This document shows, piece by piece, positions 24,242-33,079 of a stretch of DNA of 64,000 nt. The DNA comes from JAWPMT01 sp965601475. GTDB lineage: Bacteria > Bacteroidota > Bacteroidia > Cytophagales > Cyclobacteriaceae. Position 1 is the stretch's first letter, and the number at the start of each line of letters is the position of its first letter. A model generated the notes under the pieces. That model was given only the letters and a program-made list of their open reading frames with translations. It had not been told where the DNA came from and made no database searches. Made by a program: the position numbers and the translations under genes. The stretch is from NCBI GenBank assembly GCA_965601475.1, contig OZ271832.1:1674001-1738000 (forward strand). The letters are read 5' to 3'.

Positions 24242-25825
24242 CTACAGCGGCATGTTTCCGTGTTTCTTTCGTGGCAGCGTATCTACCTTGTTTTTCAGCA
24301 TTTCGAGGCTGGCAATCAATTTCAGGCGGGTTTCGCGAGGTTGGATCACTTCATCAATAAATCCGCGTTCTGCGGCGATATATGGATTAGCAAACCGACG
24401 TGTGTACTCATCTATCTTTTCCTGGTGTGTGGCTTTGGGATCTTCTGAAGAACCAATTTCTTTCCTGAAGATGATTTCCGAAGCTCCCTGCGCACCCATC
24501 ACCGCAATTTCTGCTGTCGGCCAGGCATAGTTCATATCCGCTCCGATGTGCTTGGAGTTCATTACGTCGTATGCTCCTCCATAGGCCTTACGTGTGATCA
24601 CCGTAACCCTGGGCACGGTCGCCTCGCTGAAGGCGTAAAGCAACTTGGCACCACTGGTGATGATCCCGTTCCACTCCTGATCAGTACCTGGCAAGAAACC
24701 GGGAACATCCACCAAAACCACCAATGGAATATTGAACGAATCGCAAAAGCGAACAAATCGGGCACCTTTAGTGCTTGATTTGATACCTAAAACTCCCGCT
24801 AGTGCCATGGGTTGATTGGCAACAATACCCACAGACTGTCCGCCGATCCTGCCAAAGCCTACAATGATGTTCTCGGCATAGTCCTTATGAACCTCGAAAA
24901 ACGAATCCGTATCCAACAGTTCATGAATGACTTCCTTCATGTCATAGGGTTGGTTGGGATTGTCAGGTAGTATCTCATCCAGATGCTCACGCACTTCGTC
25001 TTGTTCTTTGTATGCTAGCGTCGGAGGCAGGTCCTCACAGTTGCTGGGAATATAGCTGAGGAGTTTTCGAATGCCGTTGATACACTCCACTTCATTGCGT
25101 ACCCGAAAATGAGTGACACCGCTCTTTGCAGCATGAGTCTTGGCTCCACCCAACTCTTCAGAGGTGACCTCTTCCTGAGTTACTGTTTTCACAACACCTG
25201 GGCCGGTCACAAACATGTAGGAGGTCTGCTCCACCATAAAAATGAAGTCTGTAATGGCTGGTGAATACACCGCACCCCCAGCGCAGGGCCCCATGATCGC
25301 TGAGATCTGTGGGACAACACCCGATGCGAGGGTGTTGCGGTAGAAAATGTCTGCATAGCCGCCCAGCGAGACCACACCTTCCTGTATTCGTGCACCGCCG
25401 GAATCATTCAAACCAATCACTGGTGCACCGTTTTTCATGGCCAGATCCATCACCTTCACAATCTTTTCTGCATGGGTTTCTGATAGGGAACCGCCAAAAA
25501 CTGTGAAATCCTGGCTGAATACGTATACCAGCCTACCTTCAATTGTGCCGTAGCCGGTAACTACACCATCGCCCAAGATCTTTTGCTTGTCCAGGCCATA
25601 GTCCCTGGAACGGTGCGCTACCAAACGCCCGATTTCCTGGAAAGAACCGGGATCCAACAATACCTCCAGGCGCTCCCTCGCGGTGAGCTTACCTTTCTCA
25701 TGTTGCTTTTCAATACGTTTCTCACCACCACCCTTCTCGGCTTCCTGATTCTTCTGTTCCAGGCCTTCCATTTTCTCCTGAACTGGTATGACAAAACTGG
25801 CATTGGTTGGTTTTTCGTATTCCAT
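24242..25825 (-). CDS. pccB: acyl-CoA (propionyl-CoA type) carboxylase, carboxyltransferase beta subunit
   Basis: 527 aa, biotin-dependent carboxyltransferase. It transfers carboxyl from biotin to propionyl-CoA or a similar acyl-CoA. Seen: the entry block GKLTARERLEVLLDPGSFQE, the oxyanion glycines in NDSGGARIQEGVVSLGGY and GPCAGGAVYSPAITDF, and the C-terminal half VVLVDVPGFLPGTDQEWNGI with AYGGAYDVM. Length fits PccB/MmdA. ATG 25825 gives a charged 35-residue lead; a later ATG (MEGLEQKNQ) is possible. Its biotin carrier partner is not adjacent; a candidate is the biotinyl protein at 61.95 kb. A -7 promoter motif lies just upstream. Confidence 0.9.
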   Translation of the reverse strand: MEYEKPTNASFVIPVQEKMEGLEQKNQEAEKGGGEKRIEKQHEKGKLTARERLEVLLDPGSFQEIGRLVAHRSRDYGLDKQKILGDGVVTGYGTIEGRLVYVFSQDFTVFGGSLSETHAEKIVKVMDLAMKNGAPVIGLNDSGGARIQEGVVSLGGYADIFYRNTLASGVVPQISAIMGPCAGGAVYSPAITDFIFMVEQTSYMFVTGPGVVKTVTQEEVTSEELGGAKTHAAKSGVTHFRVRNEVECINGIRKLLSYIPSNCEDLPPTLAYKEQDEVREHLDEILPDNPNQPYDMKEVIHELLDTDSFFEVHKDYAENIIVGFGRIGGQSVGIVANQPMALAGVLGIKSSTKGARFVRFCDSFNIPLVVLVDVPGFLPGTDQEWNGIITSGAKLLYAFSEATVPRVTVITRKAYGGAYDVMNSKHIGADMNYAWPTAEIAVMGAQGASEIIFRKEIGSSEDPKATHQEKIDEYTRRFANPYIAAERGFIDEVIQPRETRLKLIASLEMLKNKVDTLPRKKHGNMPL

Positions 25826-25847
25826 GGGTGTGTATTATTCTTTGTAT

Positions 25848-25855
25848 CAAATATA
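25848..25855 (-). promoter_or_regulatory. -7 promoter element of the carboxylase gene
   Basis: TATATTTG on the minus strand, 22 nt before the start codon at 25825, fits the Bacteroidota TAnnTTTG -7 motif. No good -33 TTTG is seen at 19-21 nt; ATTG at 23 nt is the closest. Confidence 0.45.
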
Positions 25856-25959
25856 GTCCTGCGCGTCCAGGTCCATGGCAATAATCGTGTGAGCTAAATC
25901 ATAATCCAAAAGTGTTTTATGTTATCTTGCGGCGGTTTGAAACAACAGTGTAGGAAGTG

Positions 25960-26898
25960 ATGAGAATGGGCATAATTGATATGGGCACCAACACCTTCCA
26001 TCTAGTGATTGTAGAGACCGATGGTGACAACTTCAAATTCCTGTATCGCGACAGACGATCTGTCCGAATAGGTAAGGGAGGTATCAATCAAGGTTACATC
26101 ACGGAAGATGCAATGGAGCGTGCCATTACTACGCTGGTGGATTTCAAGCAGATTCTTGATCAGCATAAGGTCACGGAAGTCCAGGCTACGGCAACTTCGG
26201 CCGTCCGCAACGCAAAGAATGGCAAAGAACTCGTGTCGCTGATCTTCGAAGAAACAGGCATCGAGGCGAAAGTCATTTCGGGGCTGGAGGAAGCAGAATT
26301 GATCTACTTCGGAGTTTCACAAGCACTCTCCATTGGCAATAAGCCCGCACTGATCATGGACATTGGCGGCGGCAGCATTGAATTCATTATATGCACATCG
26401 GACAAAGTGCTTTGGAAGGAAAGTTTCGAAATAGGTGGCCAACGACTGCTGGACCTTTATCACCGGAATGATCCCATCAGCGAATTTGAGATTATCGCCA
26501 TAAAATCCTTCCTCGAAGAGGAGTTATATGCCCTGTTTGAAGCTGTCGAAAAACATAAACCCAAGTCGTTGATTGGGTCCAGCGGAACCTTCGACACCTT
26601 GAGTGATATCTACTGCCACGCCAACAACATCAATCGCCCGGAGAATGTGACCGAATACCCGCTTTCCTTGGAAGGTTTCAGAACACTCCATAACGAACTG
26701 ATTACGAAAAACAAGGCGGAACGATTGCTGATACCAGGAATGATCGAGATGAGGGTAGACATGATTGTGGTGGCGAGTGTCTTGTTGGAGTTTCTCATCG
26801 AGAGGCTCAAAATCCAGACCCTCAGGGTTTCCGCTTACGCGTTGAAGGAAGGCGTCATGCTCCACCATATCAAAACCAGCAATCAGCTGTCTTCTTAA
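25960..26898 (+). CDS. Ppx/GppA family phosphatase (exopolyphosphatase type)
   Basis: 312 aa. Start at ATG 25960, with a rare purine-rich ribosome site (AGGAAG) just upstream; a GTG precedes it directly. The actin-like ATPase fold of the family is clear: phosphate-1 block GIIDMGTNTFHLVIVE, VQATATSAVRNAKNG, and phosphate-2 block LIMDIGGGSIEFII. The family removes terminal phosphates from polyphosphate or from pppGpp. The length (about 300) is that of the short single-module form found in Bacteroidota. It is divergent from the carboxylase gene and followed after 7 bp by an Ldh-type dehydrogenase. Confidence 0.9.
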   Translation: MRMGIIDMGTNTFHLVIVETDGDNFKFLYRDRRSVRIGKGGINQGYITEDAMERAITTLVDFKQILDQHKVTEVQATATSAVRNAKNGKELVSLIFEETGIEAKVISGLEEAELIYFGVSQALSIGNKPALIMDIGGGSIEFIICTSDKVLWKESFEIGGQRLLDLYHRNDPISEFEIIAIKSFLEEELYALFEAVEKHKPKSLIGSSGTFDTLSDIYCHANNINRPENVTEYPLSLEGFRTLHNELITKNKAERLLIPGMIEMRVDMIVVASVLLEFLIERLKIQTLRVSAYALKEGVMLHHIKTSNQLSS

Positions 26899-26905
26899 GA
26901 ATTCT

Positions 26906-27976
26906 ATGAGGTATTCTCATCAAAAGCTACAGGATTTCACACAGTCCATTTTTGAGAAAATCGGCTGTAGTGAGGCAGATGCTCAATTGGCCGCGAAAGT
27001 GCTGGTTAGCGCCGACCTCCGCGGTGTGGACTCTCACGGGGTGGCCAGGCTCATAGGTTATATCAGGCTCTATGAGAAGGAAAGAATTAATCCAACGCCA
27101 GACATCAGGCTAGTCCATGAGACGCCAAGCACGGGTGTCATAGACGGAGATGCAGGCCTTGGCCTCGTGGTGGCGCCGAAAGCGATGGAAATCGCCATCA
27201 ACAAAGCACAAGAAGTGGGAAGTGGGTGGATATCTGTCAAAAACTCCAATCACTATGGTATTGCTGGCTATCACGCCATGATGGCTTTGGCCAAAGATTG
27301 TATCGGCATGGCCATGACTAATGCCAGTCCGCTGGTCTCCCCCACCTTTGCCAACGACAGGTTGCTTGGCACAAACCCCATCTCTGTTGCGATTCCGGCA
27401 GGTATTGAAGAGCCTTTCATCGCGGACATGGCCACTACCACGGCCGCCAATGGCAAACTCGAAATACTGCAAAGAAAAGATGAATCGGCCCCTGATGGCT
27501 GGATTCAGGACGCTGAGGGCTACCCCACTACAGATGCACACGGTGTGAAGAAAGGTGGTTCATTGCTGCCCCTAGGTGGGGATCGGCTGCATGGATCACA
27601 CAAAGGCTATGCGCTGGGCTCGATAGTAGATATTTTCTCAGCGGTACTGTCAGGAGCGAACTATGGACCCTGGGTACCGCCATTCGTCGCTTTCCTGGAG
27701 CCATCCGCCAACCCGGTGGGAGAAGGGCTTGGACACTTTTTCGGGGCCATGCGAATCGATGGCTTTCGGGACAAGCGTGAGTTCAAACGGCATATGGACA
27801 ATTGGTTAAGAAGGTTCCGTGATGCCAAAACAACTCCGGATGAAGAACGGGTTTTGATCCCTGGCGATCCCGAGAGAGAAATCGAATCAGTCAGGCGGAC
27901 AGAAGGTATTCCACTGCTGCCACCCGTAGTCGAAGACCTAAAGACGCTCTCCAAAAAATACGGTGTAGACTTCTAG
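26906..27976 (+). CDS. Ldh family malate/L-lactate/ureidoglycolate-type dehydrogenase
   Basis: 356 aa, NAD(P)-dependent oxidoreductase of the Ldh_2 fold (YlbC/ComC/AllD group), distinct from Rossmann lactate dehydrogenases. Seen: the N-terminal block ADLRGVDSHGVARLIGYIRL with the catalytic-region His, VKNSNHYGIAGYHAMMA, TNASPLVSPTFANDRLLGTN, and DMATTTAANGKLEI. The length is normal. Substrate within the family (malate, lactate, sulfolactate, ureidoglycolate) cannot be decided here. It starts 7 bp after ppx and its 3' end overlaps the converging outer-membrane gene by 4 nt. Confidence 0.9.
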   Translation: MRYSHQKLQDFTQSIFEKIGCSEADAQLAAKVLVSADLRGVDSHGVARLIGYIRLYEKERINPTPDIRLVHETPSTGVIDGDAGLGLVVAPKAMEIAINKAQEVGSGWISVKNSNHYGIAGYHAMMALAKDCIGMAMTNASPLVSPTFANDRLLGTNPISVAIPAGIEEPFIADMATTTAANGKLEILQRKDESAPDGWIQDAEGYPTTDAHGVKKGGSLLPLGGDRLHGSHKGYALGSIVDIFSAVLSGANYGPWVPPFVAFLEPSANPVGEGLGHFFGAMRIDGFRDKREFKRHMDNWLRRFRDAKTTPDEERVLIPGDPEREIESVRRTEGIPLLPPVVEDLKTLSKKYGVDF

Positions 27977-28497
27977 AAGCCGAGAGAAATACCTGCCCTC
28001 AGGACAATGGGGCTGTTGTAAGGTCTGGGGATCTCATTTTCATCATAGAGCAGGTTGTACAGGAATAGGATGTCAAAAGCCGCATTTCTGCTAAGGGGTT
28101 GTGACAACCCTCCCCCCACGAAAAAGCTGCTGAAATCCAATGCCTCTGACTCAAAGTCAGTGGTTGGATTCTTCACCTTGAAACGAAGGTACTCGTATTC
28201 GGTGTGTATGAACAGCGGCCCGGGAAATCTGAACCTGGCAAACGGACCTAGTCCCCAGGCATTGAAACGATCGTCGGTTTGATTATTTCGACTGTGCTGA
28301 TAGGCTACACGGAAGCCGGCAGAAAGCTGATCCGTGAACTTGTAGCCGACCAGGGGCGACACATTGTAGGTCAAAAAATCGTTGCTGAAACCGAAACCGA
28401 CGCCACCTCCGGCATAGATCTTATCAGTAATATTCCAGGTTTGAGCGCTCAAGCCCAGTCCGGAAATCAGAAGTATGGTAACTAAAAAAATGCGCAT
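27973..28497 (-). CDS. small outer-membrane beta-barrel protein
   Basis: A 174-aa protein with signal peptide MRIFLVTILLISGLGLSAQ. The mature part is a chain of about eight amphipathic strands with Tyr and Phe at the ends (YNVSPLVGYKFTDQLSAGFR, FDILFLYNLLYDE) and finishes VLRAGISLGF, a terminal aromatic typical of outer-membrane barrels. This is the small porin-like (OmpA/OmpX barrel) shape common in Bacteroidota. Function unknown. It is probably a single gene downstream of ftsB. Confidence 0.8.
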   Translation of the reverse strand: MRIFLVTILLISGLGLSAQTWNITDKIYAGGGVGFGFSNDFLTYNVSPLVGYKFTDQLSAGFRVAYQHSRNNQTDDRFNAWGLGPFARFRFPGPLFIHTEYEYLRFKVKNPTTDFESEALDFSSFFVGGGLSQPLSRNAAFDILFLYNLLYDENEIPRPYNSPIVLRAGISLGF

Positions 28498-28570
28498 GAT
28501 TCAGTGCTCGTTTGCTGTATCCTTCAACGGGATAATGGGTCAATTTGTGCCAAAAACAATAAAGAAAAGA

Positions 28571-28876
28571 TCAGTCTTCCGGCACCACCACAAACACATC
28601 CTCCGTCTCCTTTTTCAGAAAATAACGCTCACGGGCTATTTTTTCCAGGAGCTCATCATTCTCCATCAGTGCCTGACGGTCCGCCTTGACTTCTTCTATC
28701 TTCGACACATAGAACGCCTTAGTATCCTCCAGCTCACTTTGCTTCAAGCTGAGGCTGGTTTGAGTAATAAGATCATTGGTGTCAAAGAAGGTCAACCAAA
28801 CAACAAACGCTACACCCAGGACAACATAGAAGTTCTTGAACCTGGCTAGAAGTGATCGCACAAAGGCAGCTTTCAT
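28571..28876 (-). CDS. ftsB: FtsB/DivIC-type septum formation initiator
   Basis: 101 aa from the ATG at 28876; an earlier in-frame start would overlap the eno terminator hairpin. A short basic cytoplasmic start (KAAFVRSLLARFKN), one membrane helix (about 16-32, VVLGVAFVVWLTFF), then a periplasmic coiled coil (QTSLSLKQSELEDTKAFYVS) and the family block IARERYFLKKETEDVF. FtsB/DivIC joins FtsL and FtsQ in the divisome. It follows eno, as is common in Bacteroidota. The 73 bp to the next gene hold nothing obvious. Confidence 0.85.
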   Translation of the reverse strand: MKAAFVRSLLARFKNFYVVLGVAFVVWLTFFDTNDLITQTSLSLKQSELEDTKAFYVSKIEEVKADRQALMENDELLEKIARERYFLKKETEDVFVVVPED

Positions 28877-28885
28877 AGCTGTAAA

Positions 28886-28916
28886 ATAAAAAAAGAGTTG
28901 AATGTAATCCAACTCT
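28886..28916 (-). terminator. intrinsic terminator after eno
   Basis: On the minus strand AGAGTTG-GATTACATT-CAACTCT is followed by a run of T (TTTTTTTATTTTA). It sits between eno and ftsB, so part of the transcripts should stop before ftsB. Confidence 0.8.
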
Positions 28917-28939
28917 CTTCTATTTGATAGGGGGTATTC

Positions 28940-30220
28940 CTAGCCTTTTGTGGGATAAACAGCCGTTTCTCCCAGTTCTTCTTCAATTCTCAATAGCTGA
29001 TTGTACTTGGCCATCCTATCAGATCTTGACATAGATCCTGTCTTGATTTGCCCGGCGTTTGTGGCCACAGCTATATCTGCGATAGTATTGTCCTCGGTCT
29101 CACCACTTCTGTGTGATACCACTGCTGTCCAGCCTGCTTTATGCGCCATTTCAATAGCTGCGAGTGTCTCAGAGAGGGTACCAATCTGGTTCACCTTGAT
29201 CAGGATGGAGTTACCACATTTCTCGTCAATACCCCTTTTCAGGAATTTCACGTTGGTTACCAGCAAGTCATCTCCAACGAGCTGACATTTATCTCCAATG
29301 CGCTCGGTCAGGAGCTGCCAGCCTGCCCAATCGTTCTCGTCACAGCCATCTTCGATACTGTCGATTGGATACTTCTCAATGAGTGAGGCAAGGTAGTCGA
29401 CCTGCTCCTCGCTGGTACGGATCACTCCACTGTCTCCCTCGAATTTTTTGTAGTCATATTTACCGTCCACAAAGAACTCCGAAGCGGCACAGTCCATGGC
29501 GATGGTGATGTCCGAGCCTGCTTTGTAGCCAGCATTTTCGATGGCTTTCAAGACGCTGTCCAGGGCCTCTTCAGTTCCTCCGGAAAAATTAGGTGCAAAA
29601 CCACCTTCGTCACCAACGGCGGTGCTCAGCCCTTTTTCTTTGAGGATCTTCTTGAGGTTGTGAAATATCTCAGCACCCATGCGCACAGCTTCTGAGAAGG
29701 TAGGAGCACCTACAGGCCTGATCATGAATTCCTGAAATGCAATTGGCGCGTCGGAATGGGAACCACCATTGATGATGTTCATCATGGGGACGGGAAGTGT
29801 ATGTGCATTGACGCCTCCAATGTATCTGAACAAGGACTGGCCTGACTCCTCTGCAGCGGCTTTCGCAACGGCCAATGAAACACCCAATATGGCGTTGGCA
29901 CCCAGTTTTGCTTTGTTGTGCGTACCGTCCAGGTCGATCATAACCTCGTCAATGAATTTCTGATCAAAAACGGAGTACCCAACGATTTCCGGAGCGATGA
30001 CATCATTCACATTTTCCACCGCTTTCAACACACCCTTTCCGAGAAATTTCGACTTATCGCCGTCCCGCAATTCTACGGCTTCATTTTCGCCCGTGGAGGC
30101 TCCCGACGGAACAGCTGCCCTGCCAAGAACTCCATTTTCCGTGGTTACATCCACCTCGATTGTGGGGTTCCCCCTGGAATCAAGGATTTGTCTGGCGTGA
30201 ACGCTTTCAATGATACTCAT
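28940..30220 (-). CDS. eno: enolase
   Basis: 426 aa, normal length. It converts 2-phosphoglycerate to phosphoenolpyruvate in glycolysis. Motifs: ARQILDSRGNPTIEVDV at the N-terminus; SGASTGENEAVELRDGD; the Mg ligands in AMDCAASEFF, SIEDGCDENDW and VGDDLLVTN; the lysine in LIKVNQIGTLSET; and the signature VVSHRSGETEDNTIADIAVA. The start overlaps the carA stop by 4 nt (ATGA). The 3' end has a good terminator. It is part of the conserved Bacteroidota run rpoA-rplQ-carA-eno. Confidence 0.97.
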   Translation of the reverse strand: MSIIESVHARQILDSRGNPTIEVDVTTENGVLGRAAVPSGASTGENEAVELRDGDKSKFLGKGVLKAVENVNDVIAPEIVGYSVFDQKFIDEVMIDLDGTHNKAKLGANAILGVSLAVAKAAAEESGQSLFRYIGGVNAHTLPVPMMNIINGGSHSDAPIAFQEFMIRPVGAPTFSEAVRMGAEIFHNLKKILKEKGLSTAVGDEGGFAPNFSGGTEEALDSVLKAIENAGYKAGSDITIAMDCAASEFFVDGKYDYKKFEGDSGVIRTSEEQVDYLASLIEKYPIDSIEDGCDENDWAGWQLLTERIGDKCQLVGDDLLVTNVKFLKRGIDEKCGNSILIKVNQIGTLSETLAAIEMAHKAGWTAVVSHRSGETEDNTIADIAVATNAGQIKTGSMSRSDRMAKYNQLLRIEEELGETAVYPTKG

Positions 30221-31338
30221 GATTTGTGTTGATTTAGAAGTTTTATAAAATCGTCAAATAAATAAGTTGAGTCATGGGGTCCGGGTGAAGACTCTGGATG
30301 GTATTGCACGGAAAAGACAGGATTGTTTTTCAACCTCAGTCCCGCAACTGTTTGATCGTTGAGATGGACATGAGTAAGTTCTGCCTCCGAAGATGTCTTC
30401 AATTGTTCCATATCTACCGCGAACCCATGGTTCTGCGAAGTGATCTCCCCTTTACCGGAAATCATGTTCTTCACGGGATGATTGAGCCCTCTGTGCCCGT
30501 GGTGCATTTTGAAAGTGCCAATACCCACTCCCAATGCGATAATCTGGTGGCCAAGACAAATACCAAAAGCGGGCTTTCCTGACTTTATAATCTTTTGAGC
30601 GGTCTCCACGGCGTAGCTCGTAGCCTGAGGATCTCCGGGGCCATTGGATAGGAAGTAGCCATCAGGACTCCATTTTTCCATTTCTTCAAAAGATGTTTCC
30701 GCAGGAAACACCCTAAGAATACATCCCCTTTTCACGAGATTCTTCAGTATAGAGGCCTTTATACCTAAATCAAGTACCGCGACTTTGAATCCCGAGGCTT
30801 CGGTATTCAAATCATAGGGTTCTTGCGCAGTCACCGCTGAGGATAATTCTAAAGATGCCATGGAAGGTACCTTCCCTAATTCCCTGGAAAGTTCCTTGGT
30901 ATCCAGAATCTCAGAGCTGATAATGGCGTTCATGGCTCCTTTACTACGGATATGCCTGACCAGTTTCCGTGTATCGATACCCGAGATACCCACGGTTCCA
31001 TTTTCGATGAGGTAGGAATTCAAATCCTCTGATCCTGTATTTCTGCTAGGCTGCGCTGCAAAATCATTAACTACCAGCCCACTTATTTTGGTCTTTGCCG
31101 ATTCTTGTTCCTCGGGATGGACACCGTAGTTGCCGATATGACTGGTAGTATTGACAATAATCTGACCGAAATAAGAGGGGTCGGTATAAATTTCTTGATA
31201 GCCGGTCATACCGGTATTGAAACATATTTCCCCTCCTGAGGTCCCTCTCTTTCCGATAGAATAGCCATCGAAGGAGGTGCCATCTTCCAAAAGCAGTATG
31301 GCCTTTTCTTTATTGGGTTGGTGATCGTGTTTTGTCAT
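30217..31338 (-). CDS. carA: carbamoyl-phosphate synthase small (glutaminase) subunit
   Basis: 373 aa. It releases ammonia from glutamine for the large subunit (CarB, not in the window), feeding pyrimidine and arginine synthesis. N-terminal domain: LLLEDGTSFDGYSIG, GEICFNTGMTGYQEIYTDPS. C-terminal class I glutaminase: nucleophile Cys in AFGICLGHQI, and the His and Glu in VQYHPESSPGPHD. It lies 94 bp after rplQ, beyond a terminator, and overlaps eno by 4 nt. TAATTTTG immediately before its start resembles a -7 motif but is too close to the ATG to be convincing. Confidence 0.96.
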   Translation of the reverse strand: MTKHDHQPNKEKAILLLEDGTSFDGYSIGKRGTSGGEICFNTGMTGYQEIYTDPSYFGQIIVNTTSHIGNYGVHPEEQESAKTKISGLVVNDFAAQPSRNTGSEDLNSYLIENGTVGISGIDTRKLVRHIRSKGAMNAIISSEILDTKELSRELGKVPSMASLELSSAVTAQEPYDLNTEASGFKVAVLDLGIKASILKNLVKRGCILRVFPAETSFEEMEKWSPDGYFLSNGPGDPQATSYAVETAQKIIKSGKPAFGICLGHQIIALGVGIGTFKMHHGHRGLNHPVKNMISGKGEITSQNHGFAVDMEQLKTSSEAELTHVHLNDQTVAGLRLKNNPVFSVQYHPESSPGPHDSTYLFDDFIKLLNQHKS

Positions 31339-31373
31339 GCATCACAAAATTAAATATTCGCGAAAGGACAGGA

Positions 31374-31405
31374 TAAAAAAAAAGGGAACAGAAATCTGTC
31401 CCCTT
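31374..31405 (-). terminator. intrinsic terminator after rplQ (end of the ribosomal series)
   Basis: Minus strand: AAGGGGACAGA-TT-TCTGTTCCCTT (one G-T pair), followed by a run of eight or more T. It separates the rplC-rplQ transcript from carA-eno. Confidence 0.85.
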
Positions 31406-31432
31406 CAAGTTATTTTATCAAGTCGTTCACAA

Positions 31433-32062
31433 CTACTCTTTCTTATCTCCTTCTTCACTGTCTGCCTCGCCGTCTTTGTCCTCGGCGGCAGCATCTTCTG
31501 CTGAATCCGTAGTCTCTTCACTCACCTCTTCTTCTGGCTTCGCCTCTTCTGCCTTGGGCTCCTCTTCCTTTACCTCTTCTTCGACTACCGCATCCTCAAC
31601 TACCGACTCTTCTACAGCTGGAGCTTCAGCTTTCTTACTCTTAGCTCCGCGACGAGATCTTCTGGTTTTTGGTTTGCTTTCTGTGCTTTCAGAGATTAGC
31701 AGTTCGTTGAAATCCACCAACTCCATCATGCACATCTCAGCATTATCACCCAACCGAGCCCCGGTTTTGATGATTCTGGTATAGCCGCCTGGTCGCCCAG
31801 CCACCTTGTCCGCAACCGTGCCGAAGAGCTCATTCACGGATTCCTTATCCTGAAGGTAAGAAAAAACCATTCTCCTGGAATGAGTAGAGTCGCTCTTCGC
31901 CCTTGTGATTAAGGGCTCGACATATTTTTTAAGCGCCTTCGCTTTAGCTACAGTCGTATTGATCCTTTTGTGAATGATCAAAGAGGTAGCCATATTAGAC
32001 AACATTGCTTTCCTGTGGGAAGCGGTGCGTCCAAGATGATTAAATTTCTTACCGTGCCTCAT
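31433..32062 (-). CDS. rplQ: 50S ribosomal protein L17 with long acidic tail
   Basis: 209 aa; the L17 core (residues 1-115: MRHGKKFNHLGRTASHRKAM, KALKKYVEPLITRAK) is followed by about 90 extra residues. The extension starts with a basic Arg/Lys block (KPKTRRSRRGAKSKK) and continues with Glu, Ala, Val and Asp only (about 70 residues). L17 sits near the exit tunnel of the large subunit. Such tails occur in Bacteroidota L17 but vary in length. The gene overlaps the rpoA stop by 1 nt and is the last gene before the terminator. Confidence 0.96.
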   Translation of the reverse strand: MRHGKKFNHLGRTASHRKAMLSNMATSLIIHKRINTTVAKAKALKKYVEPLITRAKSDSTHSRRMVFSYLQDKESVNELFGTVADKVAGRPGGYTRIIKTGARLGDNAEMCMMELVDFNELLISESTESKPKTRRSRRGAKSKKAEAPAVEESVVEDAVVEEEVKEEEPKAEEAKPEEEVSEETTDSAEDAAAEDKDGEADSEEGDKKE

Positions 32063-33051
32063 TATTCCTCTTCCAATTTATACTTTGACAAATCCATGCC
32101 AAAGGTCAGTCCCTTGTCTGCTACGAGCTGCTCCAACTCCGCAAGTGACTTCTTACCAAAATTTCTAAATTTCATCATGTCAGAAATCTCCAGGGAAACC
32201 AAATCCCCGAGTGTTCTCACATCTGCTGCTTTTAAGCAATTGTATGCCCTAACCGACAGGTCAAGATCATTCAATGAGCTCTTAAGCAATTTTCTCATAT
32301 GCAGTAGTTCCTCATCGACCTGCTCAGGCTCCCCACGCTCTTGGGTTTCCAGAATCATGTTTTGATCAGAGAACAACATGAAATGTTGAATCAGAATATT
32401 AGCTGCTCCTTTCAAGGCATTCTCAGGATGAATAGAACCATCCGTCTCGATGTCGAGAATTAATTGCTCATAATCCGTCTTCTGCTCAACCCTGGTGTTC
32501 TCCACGCTGTATTTCACGTTTTTGATTGGCGTGAAAATGGAGTCAACGGCGATATAGCCAAAGTTCTGCTCAGCAGGTTTGTTTTCTTCAGCGGGCACAT
32601 AGCCTCTGCCCTTTTCTATTGACAATTCCATTTCAAATTGAGCGGAATCATCCAGGTTGCAAATAACCAATTCCGGATTCAAGATCTCGAAAGAGGTAGT
32701 TGCCCCGCCAAGGTCTCCAGCAGTGAGTTGTGTTTTGCCACTGACCGAAATGGTGATGGTATTGTCCACAACATCAGTGATCTTCTTAAACCGAACCATC
32801 TTCAGGTTTAGAATGATCTCTGTCACGTCCTCCACAACACCTTCAATGGTGGAAAATTCGTGCAAGACACCAGGTATCTTCACACCTGTGATCGCATATC
32901 CTTCAAGGGAAGACAAAAGAATTCGCCGTATGGCGTTACCAATCGTCACACCATACCCTTTTTCCAAAGGTTTGAATGTGAAAAGACCATGGAAATCATC
33001 GGCCTTTTCCATTACCACTTTCTCCGGCATTTGGAATGCTAGAATGGACAT
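32062..33051 (-). CDS. rpoA: RNA polymerase alpha subunit
   Basis: 329 aa. The N-terminal domain (about 1-230) carries the dimer and beta/beta' contacts (LEKGYGVTIGNAIRRILLSS, EGYAITGVKIPGVLHEFSTI). A linker leads to the C-terminal domain (about 250-320), with LSVRAYNCLKAADVRTLGDL and FRNFGKKSLAELEQLV, which binds UP elements and activators. The order rpsD-rpoA-rplQ is standard. A 28-bp gap follows rpsD. Confidence 0.98.
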   Translation of the reverse strand: MSILAFQMPEKVVMEKADDFHGLFTFKPLEKGYGVTIGNAIRRILLSSLEGYAITGVKIPGVLHEFSTIEGVVEDVTEIILNLKMVRFKKITDVVDNTITISVSGKTQLTAGDLGGATTSFEILNPELVICNLDDSAQFEMELSIEKGRGYVPAEENKPAEQNFGYIAVDSIFTPIKNVKYSVENTRVEQKTDYEQLILDIETDGSIHPENALKGAANILIQHFMLFSDQNMILETQERGEPEQVDEELLHMRKLLKSSLNDLDLSVRAYNCLKAADVRTLGDLVSLEISDMMKFRNFGKKSLAELEQLVADKGLTFGMDLSKYKLEEE

Positions 33052-33079
33052 ATTTTCGAGTTTTCTAGTTAGAAATTGA

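Noticed and set aside
31345..31352. TAATTTTG as carA promoter
   Set aside because: It is only 6 nt from the start codon and has no -33 partner; it would give a leaderless transcript at best.
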